64,000 bases of DNA from Faecalicatena faecalis (GTDB taxonomy: Bacteria > Bacillota > Clostridia > Lachnospirales > Lachnospiraceae): the NCBI RefSeq assembly GCF_012524165.2, contig NZ_JABACJ020000016.1:1-64000 (forward strand). The letters are read 5' to 3'. Shown here one piece after another: positions 1 to 8,314 of the stretch; within the stretch, counting starts at the first letter, position 1; every line of letters starts with the position of its first letter. The position numbers and the translations under genes were made by a program. Below the pieces are notes generated by a model. That model did not search any database. It saw only the letters and a list, made by a program, of their open reading frames with translations, and had not been told where the DNA came from.

Positions 1-494
1 AAAAGAAAAAATATGGCATTGAAGATGATAACAAATAAAATTTTTTCAATCGAAAAAATTTATTTTGATTATTCAATTTTGAAAAACTGAATACCTCAAA
101 ATCAGAAAGAGAGCGGCCAAGCACTTTGAGGGATTGGCCGCCTTGTCCACCCATCCAGCGGGACAGCGGGCGGAGGTCAAGGCCGGGTGTAAACCCGTTC
201 ATTTCAGCCTTGACGGTTGCCCGTTGTCCTGCTACTTTTCCGGGAGTGTGGCCACAACTTCGGGACACTTTGTCCACAAGTTGGAGCGTAGGACGAGGAA
301 CTGGGGCTTTCATATACGCCCTGTCTGCTGATGAGTCCAGACCTGCGCTTGCGGCTCCACGCCACGCAAGCACAGCCCTGTTTTCCTGCCGCTTCAAATG
401 CCCTTGCCCTCCCCGGCGGCAACGGCATTTTCACGGCAACGCCGGCAGAGCGTATAACACACTACACTTTGCTTCGCAAAGTCGTGTGCCAAAT

Positions 495-509
495 GGGGGC
501 GTTGCCCCC
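495..509. repeat. Short GC hairpin in element end
   Basis: GGGGGC and GCCCCC are separated by GTT, a 6-bp stem with a 3-nt loop, just before the larger hairpin at 523-576. It lies in the noncoding end of the left-edge element. Function unknown; it could be structural or a weak terminator. Confidence 0.4.
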
Positions 510-522
510 TTTGGAAACCCCC

Positions 523-576
523 ACAAGAAAAGGCGGTACGCTACCCCTCCACGGGGCGCATACCGCCTTTTCTTGT
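523..576. terminator. 16-bp perfect hairpin near element end
   Basis: ACAAGAAAAGGCGGTA (523-538) is exactly complementary to TACCGCCTTTTCTTGT (561-576), with a GC-rich loop that itself can fold. It may insulate the element end from chromosomal transcription. It lacks a long T tail, so terminator function is inferred from stem strength only. Confidence 0.5.
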
Positions 577-636
577 TATCCAGCCCTCCGGCTGTATCGG
601 TTGAGCAAAAGTCCGCGTGGGATTGATGTGGTATCT

Positions 637-765
637 TTAACTTTGGGAAACTCCAGATTCCCATTTTGAAACGGACTGCCTTGAAACATTAATCTTTTCT
701 GCTAACTGCTCCTGCGTCAGGTCCATTCCTTTCCTTAATGTCAATAATCTTTCTGAAAATTCCAT
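637..765 (-). pseudogene. XRE regulator, N-terminal fragment cut by element insertion
   Basis: The 42-residue frame encodes a Cro/CI helix-turn-helix (LTQEQLAEKINVSRQSVSKWESG) and then stops after VSQS, residues supplied by the inserted element. Start ATG at 765 has AAGGAGG 8 nt upstream, so upstream in-frame residues to 849 are not needed. The C-terminal half is missing from the window. The break occurs at the same W-E-S/T-G codons as in the XRE gene split by the 4.6-15.6 kb element. The remnant could still be translated as a mini HTH protein. Confidence 0.75.
652..662. repeat. Attachment-site core of left-edge element
   Basis: TCCAGATTCCC aligns with TCCAGTTTCCC (4622-4632) and TCCTGTTTCCC (15596-15606), the two core copies bounding the complete element. 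It encodes the E-S-G codons of the interrupted XRE gene on the minus strand. Exact crossover bases are not resolved. Confidence 0.6.
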
Positions 766-885
766 ACCCATATCCTCCTTAGATTTGATACCGTAACTGT
801 ACCAAACTTCCTGGTTGCATTCTATATAGTCGGCTGTATGACTGCGCAACCAGTGGTTGATATCTGCGGAACCGGGCCTGCACGG

Positions 886-1425
886 CTAAATAGTTACTGA
901 TTTTCTGACTGTATTGGCTGTCCGTATTGTAATCTTATCTTTTACACCTGCACTGGCTGTCTTTGACCACCAGTTTGTCTTTTGATAACACTTTCGGTCA
1001 AATGACCAGAAGACAACATTTTTATAATGATAGACTTTCTCATATTCCTCTTTAGGATTTCCAATCTCATCATAAAATTCCTCATAAGATAAAGGAGGCA
1101 TCAGAAATATAATATTATCGTATATTTCTTTATTACCAGTTCCCCACCAGCTAGGAGCGTGATTTAATCGTTCATTTAATTCTTCCTGCAGAATAACAAA
1201 AACAGGAATATCTAAACTGAAGTTTTCCTTTATCATTATGGCGATTTTATCCGCAAACACATTTTGCTCTTCAATAACACTTGAAAAAGCAATATTGCCA
1301 CTATTAAGATATGTCACGACCTCTGCAAATCCAAGTTCTGCAAGTCCCTTTTTTAACTCAGCCATAGATATCTTGTTTTTCCCACTTACATTAATTCCTC
1401 TTAAAAAGGCGACATATCTTTTCAT
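886..1425 (-). CDS. DUF1697 family protein
   Basis: This 179-aa protein starts at an ATG preceded by AAGGAG and has the DUF1697 hallmark N-terminus AFLRGINVSG at residues 6-15, followed by the KISMAELK segment. The C-terminal TIRTANTVRKS matches the family's usual ending, and length is normal for the family. DUF1697 proteins are small cytoplasmic alpha/beta proteins of unknown biochemical function. It lies 120 bp past the interrupted XRE fragment on the same strand and ends close to it; no operon partner is evident. Confidence 0.85.
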   Translation of the reverse strand: MKRYVAFLRGINVSGKNKISMAELKKGLAELGFAEVVTYLNSGNIAFSSVIEEQNVFADKIAIMIKENFSLDIPVFVILQEELNERLNHAPSWWGTGNKEIYDNIIFLMPPLSYEEFYDEIGNPKEEYEKVYHYKNVVFWSFDRKCYQKTNWWSKTASAGVKDKITIRTANTVRKSVTI

Positions 1426-1752
1426 AGAACGTTTTCTCCTTAAATTGTTAATACAAATATTAGTCGGGATTCAGATGCAGCCAAACAGTCTGTCGTCTTC
1501 ATATGGAGTAATTCGCCGGTCTATTCTTCCCAACTATCAAATATATACCCTATTCTATCACAAATCACATCGGAAAGTCATTGTATTTATTCTGCAGCAG
1601 TTCACCCTTCCCGTTTGAATCCTGATAATGAGATTAGGCTGCTATTGAGATATATGAACTTGAAGAAGCTCCTCTTGACAGGCTGATTTACTACTTAAGA
1701 AATGGGAATAACAAGAATACAATGACTCAGGACTTTTTTCGTCATTATCATC
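1426..1752. other. Intergenic gap, no gene recognised
   Basis: About 330 bp between the DUF1697 and GNAT genes. Both strands show only short frames interrupted by stops. I could not match any segment to a family and saw no strong hairpin or promoter, beyond the ribosome-binding region of the DUF1697 gene at its left edge. Confidence 0.5.
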
Positions 1753-2199
1753 TCATTCTTTTTCCATAATAAAGTTTGTAAGCATAATTCCCTGGCGCGC
1801 TACCTGCTGTTCTTTGATTACCTTATATCCTCTTTTTTCAAAGAAAGGTCTTGCTGTGATTGAGGCATGGGTTATTATTTTCCCTTGAACCGCCTGTTCC
1901 AACTTATTACAAAGAGCAGTTGCCACACCCTTATTCTGATAATCCTTATGAACGTATAACCGATCAAGGTATCCCGTATTATTCATATCCCCAAAGCCTA
2001 TAATTCTTTCATCTTCAACTGCTACAACGGTATCATGTTCCTGGAATGACTGATTCCACTTTCCCAAATCCACTCTGCCTGTTGCCCATACATCTAATTG
2101 TTCTTTTGTATAATCTTTTGCATTCACTGTATGAACTGTATTATAAAACAGCTCTGCCATCTCTTCACAATCCGATGGCTGGTATGCTCTGATCCTCAT
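1753..2199 (-). CDS. GNAT family N-acetyltransferase
   Basis: The 148-aa protein has the GNAT fold signature: an N-terminal IRAYQPSD strand, the YLDRLYVHKDYQNKG segment with the acetyl-CoA pyrophosphate-binding QNKGVA loop near residues 88-93, and a C-terminal ARPFFEKRGYKV motif typical of the YafP/ElaA-like subgroup. It would transfer an acetyl group from acetyl-CoA to an unknown amine in the cytoplasm. Substrate cannot be told from sequence. It stands alone between two unrelated genes. Confidence 0.85.
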   Translation of the reverse strand: MRIRAYQPSDCEEMAELFYNTVHTVNAKDYTKEQLDVWATGRVDLGKWNQSFQEHDTVVAVEDERIIGFGDMNNTGYLDRLYVHKDYQNKGVATALCNKLEQAVQGKIITHASITARPFFEKRGYKVIKEQQVARQGIMLTNFIMEKE

Positions 2200-2266
2200 C
2201 TTCTATCTCCTACAGTACTGATTTTTCAAATTCATACCCGTATTTTAAGAGTATATTAATTAAATT

Positions 2267-2314
2267 TTATCATAATCATATTGTAAAGTCATTTCTTTTC
2301 TGTCTGCAGGAGCG
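2267..2314. repeat. 48-bp repeat shared with the IME
   Basis: This intergenic stretch resembles 9066-9113 inside the complete element; both contain TCATTTCTTTTCTG followed shortly by TGCAGGAGC. Similarity by eye is roughly four bases in five. It may be a relic of another related element or a shared regulatory sequence. Confidence 0.4.
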
Positions 2315-2369
2315 TACTTTTAATTAATTGAAGTAATTTTAAAATTTTCCTACTATTCTTCATTTAGAA

Positions 2370-2897
2370 TTACATAGATAAATGCAAGATATTATATAAT
2401 ATACCGATATTATTGCTAGTAGGCTTGTTTGTAAAGAAGTAATATTCAGAACACTTCCATTTATCAGGATTATATATCAACACTCTCCCGGTGCAATTAT
2501 GAAATATTAATGAAAAATCCAAAGACTTCATATGTGTTGCGGGTAAGATTTCTTTTTCAATTTCAATAACATATTTAGAGTTTATAAAATCATTTTCTAA
2601 TATACATATTAGAGGGATACTTATCTTTATATTTTGCCATCCAAATGAATCTAATATATTGTTGTAAAAGCCATCAAAAATAAACTTATTCATACCAATA
2701 CTGTCTTTCCATAAATATAAAGGTGAATACTGATTGTGGCTGCCTTTTTCCTCACTCTTATTTTCAGTTATGAGATAAGCCTTAAATAATAAATCCTGAA
2801 ATCCATCTGTTTTCTTTCCATTAACAGCAACTCTTTTTCTAATAGTATTCATATCATAATCTTCTGGTAATAAAATTTTATACTGCATTGCAATCAT
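2370..2897 (-). CDS. DUF4865 family protein
   Basis: The 175-aa product begins MQYKILLPEDYDMNTIRKRV and contains YSPLYLWKDSIGMNKFIFDG and FGWQNIKISIPL, sequences I recognise as DUF4865, a family of uncharacterised small proteins usually next to a divergent LysR regulator, as here. Start ATG at 2897 has GGGAG at good spacing. The last 30 residues look less conserved, so C-terminal decay is possible. Function unknown; the divergent LysR protein is the likely regulator. Confidence 0.75.
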   Translation of the reverse strand: MIAMQYKILLPEDYDMNTIRKRVAVNGKKTDGFQDLLFKAYLITENKSEEKGSHNQYSPLYLWKDSIGMNKFIFDGFYNNILDSFGWQNIKISIPLICILENDFINSKYVIEIEKEILPATHMKSLDFSLIFHNCTGRVLIYNPDKWKCSEYYFFTNKPTSNNIGILYNILHLSM

Positions 2898-3023
2898 TTG
2901 TCACTCCCTCTTTCTGAAACAATTTTAGTTTTCTTCCAAATATAATTATACATTTCCTTTTTATGAGTGTATAATAGTTGCTGATGATAATTGCTATCAT
3001 TTTAAATGATGGAGGTGTTGATT

Positions 3024-3869
3024 GTGGAAAGTTTAGAATTAAGGATATTTCGAGAAGTTGCCTACGTAAAATCTATTACCAAAGCTGCTGAGAATATGGG
3101 ATATGTACAATCAAATATTACTGCTCACATCAAAAAACTTGAAACTGAATTAAACACAACTCTATTGATACGTAACAATAAAGGAGTCACACTGACACAT
3201 GACGGGGAAAGGCTATTACTTCAAGCAGAAAAGATAATCTCTTTATTGGATGAGACTTCCCGTTCCTTTAAAAGCAGTGAAAAATCTTTAAAAATCGGTG
3301 CTACACAAACAGTAGCAGGTTATCTGCTGCCACAATGTTTAATGAAATATAAAAATAAATTTCCAGATGTATCTATTTCAGTTTATACACTTAATCAAAA
3401 TATTTTAAGTGCACAATTAGGGAAAGGACAACTGGATTGTCTTATAACTAATCGTTCACAAGATATTATACAGGGGAAACAAGTTTTTCAATATCCAGAA
3501 GAATTATTACTTATTGCACCTATCTCATGTCAATACCTTGATGAAGTACTAAGATACCCTATTATAACGAACGGTATTGAATCTTGCCCATACAGAAAAA
3601 TTCTTTTGAATTGGTGGTATTTACATCAATCCAATTTGCCAGACATAATAGAACTAGACACTGTAGAAGCAATCCTGAAGTTGGTTTCTAACGGTGGTGG
3701 TTTTTCTTTGTTGCCTAAAAATGTTCTATGTGGCAGACAGGATATTAGTACTTTTATTATTGAAGAATTGCAATCCACATCAATTCATATGTGGGTTGCA
3801 AAAGATAAACATCCCTCTGAATACACTGCACTGAAAGATATTCTGGAAGAAGAATTAGAATCTGGTTAA
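3024..3869 (+). CDS. LysR family transcriptional regulator
   Basis: The protein begins MESLELRIFREVAYVKS with the LysR winged HTH over residues 1-60 (ITKAAENMGYVQSNITAHIKKLE), followed by a periplasmic-binding-like effector domain from about residue 90. I chose the GTG at 3024 because GGAGGTG (3011-3017) sits 6 nt upstream and the family normally starts with this sequence; an in-frame ATG at 3006 lies upstream of the RBS. It is divergent from the DUF4865 gene, with 126 bp between the starts that should hold both promoters and its binding site. The co-inducer is unknown. Confidence 0.9.
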   Translation: MESLELRIFREVAYVKSITKAAENMGYVQSNITAHIKKLETELNTTLLIRNNKGVTLTHDGERLLLQAEKIISLLDETSRSFKSSEKSLKIGATQTVAGYLLPQCLMKYKNKFPDVSISVYTLNQNILSAQLGKGQLDCLITNRSQDIIQGKQVFQYPEELLLIAPISCQYLDEVLRYPIITNGIESCPYRKILLNWWYLHQSNLPDIIELDTVEAILKLVSNGGGFSLLPKNVLCGRQDISTFIIEELQSTSIHMWVAKDKHPSEYTALKDILEEELESG

Positions 3870-3900
3870 CCCATGCTCAAACTTCCTGCCCTTGTTCCAT

Positions 3901-4266
3901 TCATTTGATATAAAGATTTTCGATATCTCCATCTACAAATCCGATTCCAACCCCACTTCTGCTTTTCAAAATATCCGCATATTCACCATGCTTAAGATAT
4001 TCCTCTATTATTGAAATCATTTCTTTCAGAACCCTCTCCCATCTACCAGGCTGGTTCCAGGTAAAGGGCATCTCTCTTGTATTAAAATCAGTGATTTCAT
4101 CGCAAGGCCAGTCATCGTCTTCAATATCAAACTTTCCCGAACCGATTAACTCCATCGACCAGTTTCCATCACCATCATCGTATAAATTAAGACAAAACGC
4201 AGCGGTTTCCTCAGGAATCTCCTGTCTCAGAGCATTATTTAACCAAATTGATACTTCATCATACAT
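3901..4266 (-). CDS. Hypothetical acidic protein downstream of XRE gene
   Basis: A 121-aa acidic, soluble protein that I do not recognise. It is rich in D/E and W (NLYDDGDGNWSMELIG, DIEDDDWPCDE) and ends with GVGIGFVDGDIENLYIK, resembling small immunity-like or SUKH-type proteins only in general character. ATG at 4266 follows GAGGG by 7 nt and lies 10 bp after the stop of the XRE C-terminal half, so the two were probably co-transcribed before the element split the XRE gene. Its expression now may depend on a promoter within the element. Confidence 0.55.
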   Translation of the reverse strand: MYDEVSIWLNNALRQEIPEETAAFCLNLYDDGDGNWSMELIGSGKFDIEDDDWPCDEITDFNTREMPFTWNQPGRWERVLKEMISIIEEYLKHGEYADILKSRSGVGIGFVDGDIENLYIK

Positions 4267-4276
4267 AACCAATCCC

Positions 4277-4636
4277 TCACTTTTGTTTTCCAAACCCCAT
4301 TGCAGCTAAATAGACACCGACCAGCATTTCAGCAATAGACACTCCCATTAGAATCCCCGCGAATATATCCTTTACATTACTTCCCCCTATCAAATAATGA
4401 AGAATCAATAATGCGAACCCCATAATAATCAGTATTAAGCCATATAATGACGTCCTCTGATTTTCAAGGGCCTGTGTTCTTTTTATCAGGTCAAGTATTT
4501 GAGAATCATCGTAAGTGCGGATGCTGCTCTCTGCTGCTTCCTCGCCATCTAAAAGTTCGGCTATGGTAATATCTAATTCGGCACATAACGATTCAATTAC
4601 GCTGTAATCCGGCATACATTTTCCAGTTTCCCTTAG
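4277..4636 (-). pseudogene. XRE regulator, C-terminal half separated by IME
   Basis: Reading from about 4636 the frame gives ETGKCMPDYSVIESLC, then ELDITIAELLDGEE, then two hydrophobic helices (about residues 60-80 and 85-105 of the fragment). This is the back half of an XRE regulator with a membrane-anchored tail. The helix-turn-helix is missing here but is present at 15581-15718, ending in ISKWETG. The two halves join exactly across the E-T-G codons if the 4622-15606 element is removed. An ATG at 4615 could allow translation of a truncated membrane piece. Confidence 0.85.
4622..4632. repeat. Attachment-site core, left junction of IME
   Basis: TCCAGTTTCCC is the left direct-repeat copy; the right copy is TCCTGTTTCCC at 15596-15606. 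The flanking element sequence reading inward (TTAGTTAAAAATATC) is an imperfect inverted copy of the right end (ATAGTTAAGGATATT), as expected for serine-recombinase arms. Confidence 0.8.
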
Positions 4637-4659
4637 TTAAAAATATCACTCATATTTAT

Positions 4660-6267
4660 TTAATCAACCTTACCAATAAAGCGGTAATATATTTCAATTT
4701 CCTGTGTACGTTCCCCATTTTCATCTGCCTGGGGCGCATGAATGAGTATCTTCTCAATCATGGCATTCAATAATGGTGCAGTCAGTTCTTTTGGTACAGA
4801 ATATTCCTTGAATAGCTCAATCCATTTCTCCGCACCCACCATTTCCTGCTCCATCTTCTGTAATTCATCTCTCAGACTTGTTATCTGCTCTTCCAACTCC
4901 ATCTGTTCCTGCTGATATCGCTGGACAGCATGACGAAGTTCCGTTATCTTCTCATTTGCCCTGTCCTCATACATTTTCATAAACAGACGGTCAACTTCTT
5001 TCTGGCGGTTCTCAGCCTTTTTCAGTGCAGATACGGCTTTCTTCTTCGCATGGATTCTTTCTACATTTCCAGCCTTTTGTATCTTCTTCAAGACCTTTTC
5101 CTCGTCCTGACGGACAGCTTTCGCCCAGTATTGCAATCGTTCCAGTACCGCTTGATACAACACATCATAGCGAATGTAATGCATAGAACAGTAGCCTTTC
5201 CCGAACTGCCCGTAAAAGCTACAGGCAAAATAGCTGTATGGGTTCTTGTTCGCCTTATTTGTGCCATACCGCATTGACCAGCCACAGTCCGCACATTTCA
5301 CAAGCCCTGCAAATATCTGTGTGGTGCTGTCTTTCCGCTTCCTGCGTCTTGCTTTTATCTGTTCCTGTACTTGATAGAAGACTTCTTTTTCTATGATAGG
5401 TTCATGGGTATCCTCTACCCGGAACCATTCACTTTCCGGCTTCCGCACCTTTTTCTTACTCTTGAAAGAAACGGTAGACTGCTTATAATGCACACTGTTT
5501 CCGATATAGACCTCATTTTTCAATATGGTCTTGACCTGTGCGATTGTCCATGCGTACCGCTTGCTTTCGGGTTCATCCGCAAAGATATGGGCAAACGTGC
5601 CGTATTTCTGGAAATTAATCCATGACGGGGTAGGGACTTCCTCTGAAATCAGTTGCTTTGCGATTTTTGCACCGCCACAGCCCTGTGAGGCAAGCTGGAA
5701 AATCTTTTCCACTATCCACCTTGTTTCTTCATCAATCAGAAGTTTTCCTTTGTTTTCAGGGTCTTTCCTATAGCCTAGTGGAGCATAAGCACCATAGTAA
5801 GCACCCTCCGCAAATTTGACCTTGAATGCGGATTTGACCTTACGGCTGGTGTCCCTTGCCACCCATTCATTGATGATGTTCTTAAACGGCGCAATCTCAC
5901 TGTCGCCTTTCTCACTGTCTACACCGTCATCAATGGCAATATAGCGCACATTATGGCTGGGGAAATACAGTTCCGTATACTGACCTGTCAGAATATAGTT
6001 CCTGCCGAGCTGGGAAAGGTCTTTCGTAACTACGCAGTTGATTTTTCCTGCTTCAATGTCCGCTATCATGCGCTGGAAATCGGGTCTTTCAAAATTCGTC
6101 CCCGACCATCCATCGTCTATGTATTCATCTATGACATTCAGATGATGTTCCCTTGCGTAAGAGCGAAGCATACTCCTTTGTGTGGTGATACTGGAGCTTT
6201 CCCCCTGTAACTCATCATCACGGCTCAGTCTGAGATAAAGTGCAGTATTGTAAATCATTTGTTTCAT
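4660..6267 (-). CDS. Large serine recombinase (integrase of the IME)
   Basis: This 535-aa site-specific recombinase catalyses integration and excision through a 5'-phosphoserine link. Residues 1-150 are the resolvase catalytic domain with nucleophile Ser15 (YLRLSRDD) and the KDLSQLGRN segment at 82-90. The recombinase domain follows (about 165-290), then a zinc ribbon with Cys325, Cys328, Cys349 and Cys360, and a coiled coil (about 390-480). It resembles the TnpX/TndX family of clostridial elements. ATG at 6267 has AGGAGG 10 nt upstream. Its 3' end lies about 30 bp from the left attachment core, the expected place for an element integrase. The target is the XRE W-E-T-G coding sequence. Confidence 0.95.
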   Translation of the reverse strand: MKQMIYNTALYLRLSRDDELQGESSSITTQRSMLRSYAREHHLNVIDEYIDDGWSGTNFERPDFQRMIADIEAGKINCVVTKDLSQLGRNYILTGQYTELYFPSHNVRYIAIDDGVDSEKGDSEIAPFKNIINEWVARDTSRKVKSAFKVKFAEGAYYGAYAPLGYRKDPENKGKLLIDEETRWIVEKIFQLASQGCGGAKIAKQLISEEVPTPSWINFQKYGTFAHIFADEPESKRYAWTIAQVKTILKNEVYIGNSVHYKQSTVSFKSKKKVRKPESEWFRVEDTHEPIIEKEVFYQVQEQIKARRRKRKDSTTQIFAGLVKCADCGWSMRYGTNKANKNPYSYFACSFYGQFGKGYCSMHYIRYDVLYQAVLERLQYWAKAVRQDEEKVLKKIQKAGNVERIHAKKKAVSALKKAENRQKEVDRLFMKMYEDRANEKITELRHAVQRYQQEQMELEEQITSLRDELQKMEQEMVGAEKWIELFKEYSVPKELTAPLLNAMIEKILIHAPQADENGERTQEIEIYYRFIGKVD

Positions 6268-6294
6268 TGTCAGTTATCCTCCTAATCATAACCA

Positions 6295-6339
6295 ACCCAT
6301 GCTTACAATACCTGCTTGCAGATAAAGTATAACATGGGT
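6295..6339. promoter_or_regulatory. Dyad around recombinase promoter
   Basis: ACCCATG (6295-6301) and CATGGGT (6333-6339) flank a possible minus-strand promoter: TTGAAT, an 18-nt spacer, then TATACT. The arms and spacing are kept in the relic at 20031-20107, which suggests they matter. It could be an operator for an element regulator or a 5' mRNA hairpin. Confidence 0.45.
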
Positions 6340-6383
6340 CAATTTCAACATTCAATCTATTTCATTGCTATCTGCACAATTTC

Positions 6384-6557
6384 TTATGTCGCCCGCTTCG
6401 CCTTTTCCAGCATGACATCTGTCAGCAGTTCATCCAGCATCTTTCCTTGTTTTGGGAAATGCTCTTTCACGATGATGTGGGTTTTCCCACAGGCAATACG
6501 CTTTGTTACAGGGCTTTTTTCCTCTGTGCGCTCTGCTTTCTCTAAGACATCCTCAAT
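6384..6557 (-). CDS. Putative small TnpW-like protein, possible ATT start
   Basis: A 57-residue frame (I-E-D-V-L-E-K-A-E-R, then SPVTKRIACGKTHIIVKEHF and LDELLTDVMLEKAKRAT) resembles the small TnpW-type proteins encoded next to serine recombinases in clostridial elements. AAAGGAGGG (6565-6573) ends 7 nt before an ATT codon at 6557. There is no ATG, GTG or TTG in frame before the upstream TGA. It may use a rare ATT start or be a decayed gene whose ATG mutated. Role unknown; perhaps a recombination directionality partner. Confidence 0.4.
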   Translation of the reverse strand: MEDVLEKAERTEEKSPVTKRIACGKTHIIVKEHFPKQGKMLDELLTDVMLEKAKRAT

Positions 6558-7011
6558 AACACAGCCCTCCTTTCGCTTTTGGTGTTCTCAGGCAGTCAGA
6601 CGGCTTGTGTCAAAAGCCCACGGCATGAAAGCCCTGTATGGTTCTCATACAGCCGTACCCATTGTGTGCGACGCTTCTAACGCTCGGACTGTGGCTGTAC
6701 GGGAGTATCATTACCTGACAGGACAGGTCATGGCGGGAAAATGGACAAATTTCCCTGTGGACATGATAAGGGGAAACGCTCGCTTACCAGAATAAGGTCA
6801 TGGCGTATCACTCCAACGGCTCACTGTCTGTCAAAGGTATCTGACTGCTGTATTCAACTATCAAAGGACATGGAAAAGGAACTTCTCCTTTTCATACCGT
6901 AACTTCCCACAGAATGCTGTTTTGTTGCGCTTTTAAAGCAGATTTTCTTTTTTCCTTTTCCACTATTAATACGGTTTGCAGGTACGCATTTGGCAATCTT
7001 GCAAGAAGAAA

Positions 7012-8202
7012 TTAAAAAATACCGTCATTCTCTTTTTGAGGAACAGCGGTATCAATCATATCTTCTACGGCAGTTGTCATCTGCCTTATGCGTATTCTGT
7101 GGGCTTCCTTTAGTTTTGCCTGTTTTAATATATCTTCCAGCAGGTGGGTGCCGTTTTGTTCTTCTATCCTGTGGATGGTTACAAGGCTGGGTGCCGCCTG
7201 ACGTTTCAGCCATTCCACAGTTCGCTCCATTGTATAGGGTTCTGCCCTCATTTCCAGCCCTATGGGCTTCCTGTCCTTTCCGGTGAACCATTCCCATATA
7301 GGGTCTATGGTATCTGTTTTGCAGTCAATAAAACGTATCTGCCTGTTAATGATCGTGAACACCACCTGTTCGGGACTGCGTGTTTCCAGCAGGTCACGGA
7401 CTGCCTTTTCCGCTTTCTTATCAGTCAGGCGTATCTCAAAGCGGTTCTTGATGTCTGTCTGGATGTGTTTGTTTTTCTGTTCCTTGTCTTTTTGATACAG
7501 GCAGAAATACTGGGAACTGCCCCGAGAACCGATATACAGGGTACTTCCTTTGTCCCTGTCTCTTTTTACCTTACTGCTGAGTGCGCCAGCGTGCATGGCT
7601 TCCCATTTGCGAGAACGTGTGAGTAGCTCCCCGTTACTGCATTTCTCAATCAGCAGGGGGACATCCAATAACCCCGCCACATCATTGACCGCTAAGTCCA
7701 GCCGTTTGATGATACCACCAGCATTGATACAGGCTTGTAGGGAGTCATACCAATCCCTGTTTTGAACCTGTAGGAATGTTTCCAACTGTCGGCATCCCTT
7801 TCCCTTTAATTCCAGCAGAAGCCCTTTTGTATCGTCCTGTGAAACCATCAGGGTAATATCTCCGTAAGAATACTGTTCCTTGTAGCCGTAAAAGGCATAG
7901 TCCTCATGGAGCAGATAATCCGGTTTGATTTGCAGGATATTTCTTATGGTTTCCCCTGCGTCAGTGGTGGGGAAGCGGACACGGAGATAATCAATCAGGA
8001 GGAACAGAGGGGTATCATAGGAAAACAGGAGCAGTGTCGCAAGTAGTTTTTCCTTTAGACTGTCACTGGCATGGGATTTGCCTGTTTCAAGTTCATTGAG
8101 GTACTGTCTTGTAATGCCGGACAGATAGGCAAGCCGACCTTGTGAAATGCCATAGGACAGACGTTCTTTTTTTAGATGTTCTTTAAATTCAATATCGTTC
8201 AT
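7012..8202 (-). CDS. MobT/Orf20-type relaxase (replication initiation factor family)
   Basis: The 396-aa protein starts MNDIEFKEHLKKER with an XRE-type HTH in residues 1-60 (ISQGRLAYLSGITRQYLNELE). The Rep_trans-type domain follows (LLLELKGKGCRQLETFL, IIKRLDLAVNDVAGLLD, STLYIGSRGSSQYFCLYQKD, then RFEIRL). This matches Tn916 Orf20 and ICEBs1 NicK, which nick oriT and stay bound to the 5' end. I chose ATG 8202 because GGAGGG is 8 nt upstream; the frame can extend to 8280 but runs through a perfect hairpin. A candidate oriT lies 1.2 kb upstream, beyond a cargo gene. Confidence 0.9.
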   Translation of the reverse strand: MNDIEFKEHLKKERLSYGISQGRLAYLSGITRQYLNELETGKSHASDSLKEKLLATLLLFSYDTPLFLLIDYLRVRFPTTDAGETIRNILQIKPDYLLHEDYAFYGYKEQYSYGDITLMVSQDDTKGLLLELKGKGCRQLETFLQVQNRDWYDSLQACINAGGIIKRLDLAVNDVAGLLDVPLLIEKCSNGELLTRSRKWEAMHAGALSSKVKRDRDKGSTLYIGSRGSSQYFCLYQKDKEQKNKHIQTDIKNRFEIRLTDKKAEKAVRDLLETRSPEQVVFTIINRQIRFIDCKTDTIDPIWEWFTGKDRKPIGLEMRAEPYTMERTVEWLKRQAAPSLVTIHRIEEQNGTHLLEDILKQAKLKEAHRIRIRQMTTAVEDMIDTAVPQKENDGIF

Positions 8203-8216
8203 TCTGTATTCCCTCC

Positions 8217-8259
8217 AATCAAAAAAGCATATGCCATTTTGACATATGCTTTTTTGATT
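8217..8259. terminator. 17-bp perfect hairpin before relaxase gene
   Basis: AATCAAAAAAGCATATG (8217-8233) and CATATGCTTTTTTGATT (8243-8259) form a perfect stem with a 9-nt loop and T-rich arms in both directions, immediately upstream of the relaxase ribosome-binding site. It probably limits read-through from the cargo gene. A decayed copy is present in the relic at 20104-20146. Confidence 0.6.
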
Positions 8260-8314
8260 ATTTATTTTGTTGTTATCCATAAACTGGATTTTATTGCTTT
8301 ACATTTTAATATTT

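Larger units (their letters stand above)
1..662. mobile_element. End of a second integrative element, truncated by window edge
   Basis: An AT-rich start (1-110) is followed by GC-rich sequence with no convincing gene. The boundary is set by comparison with the complete element at 4622-15606: the bases just inside (about 632-651) align with that element's right terminus (about 15577-15595), and both are followed by an XRE N-terminal coding fragment. The 11-bp core here is TCCAGATTCCC (652-662). The recombinase and body of this element must lie left of the window. The small open frames at 126-669 overlap hairpins and look like chance. Confidence 0.65.
6268..7011. other. Long spacer between recombinase and relaxase genes
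   Basis: Apart from the small frame at 6384-6557, this 744-bp stretch has no convincing gene. It contains two hairpins: CTGTATG/CATACAG (6634-6640 and 6646-6652) and GAAAAGGA/TCCTTTTC (6873-6880 and 6886-6893). A plus-strand frame at 6316-6795 is antisense to the small gene and has no family resemblance. The spacer may carry recombinase regulation or transfer-related structure. Confidence 0.5.

Noticed and set aside
126..669. Plus-strand frames of 112-166 codons in the left element end
   Set aside because: They overlap each other and two hairpins, show no family resemblance and have low-complexity, unlikely protein composition.
6316..6795. 159-codon plus-strand frame between recombinase and relaxase
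   Set aside because: It is antisense to the small TnpW-like frame, lacks an RBS and matches no known fold.
7052..7765. Frames of 71-160 codons overlapping the relaxase gene
   Set aside because: They are shadows of the relaxase coding sequence in other frames.
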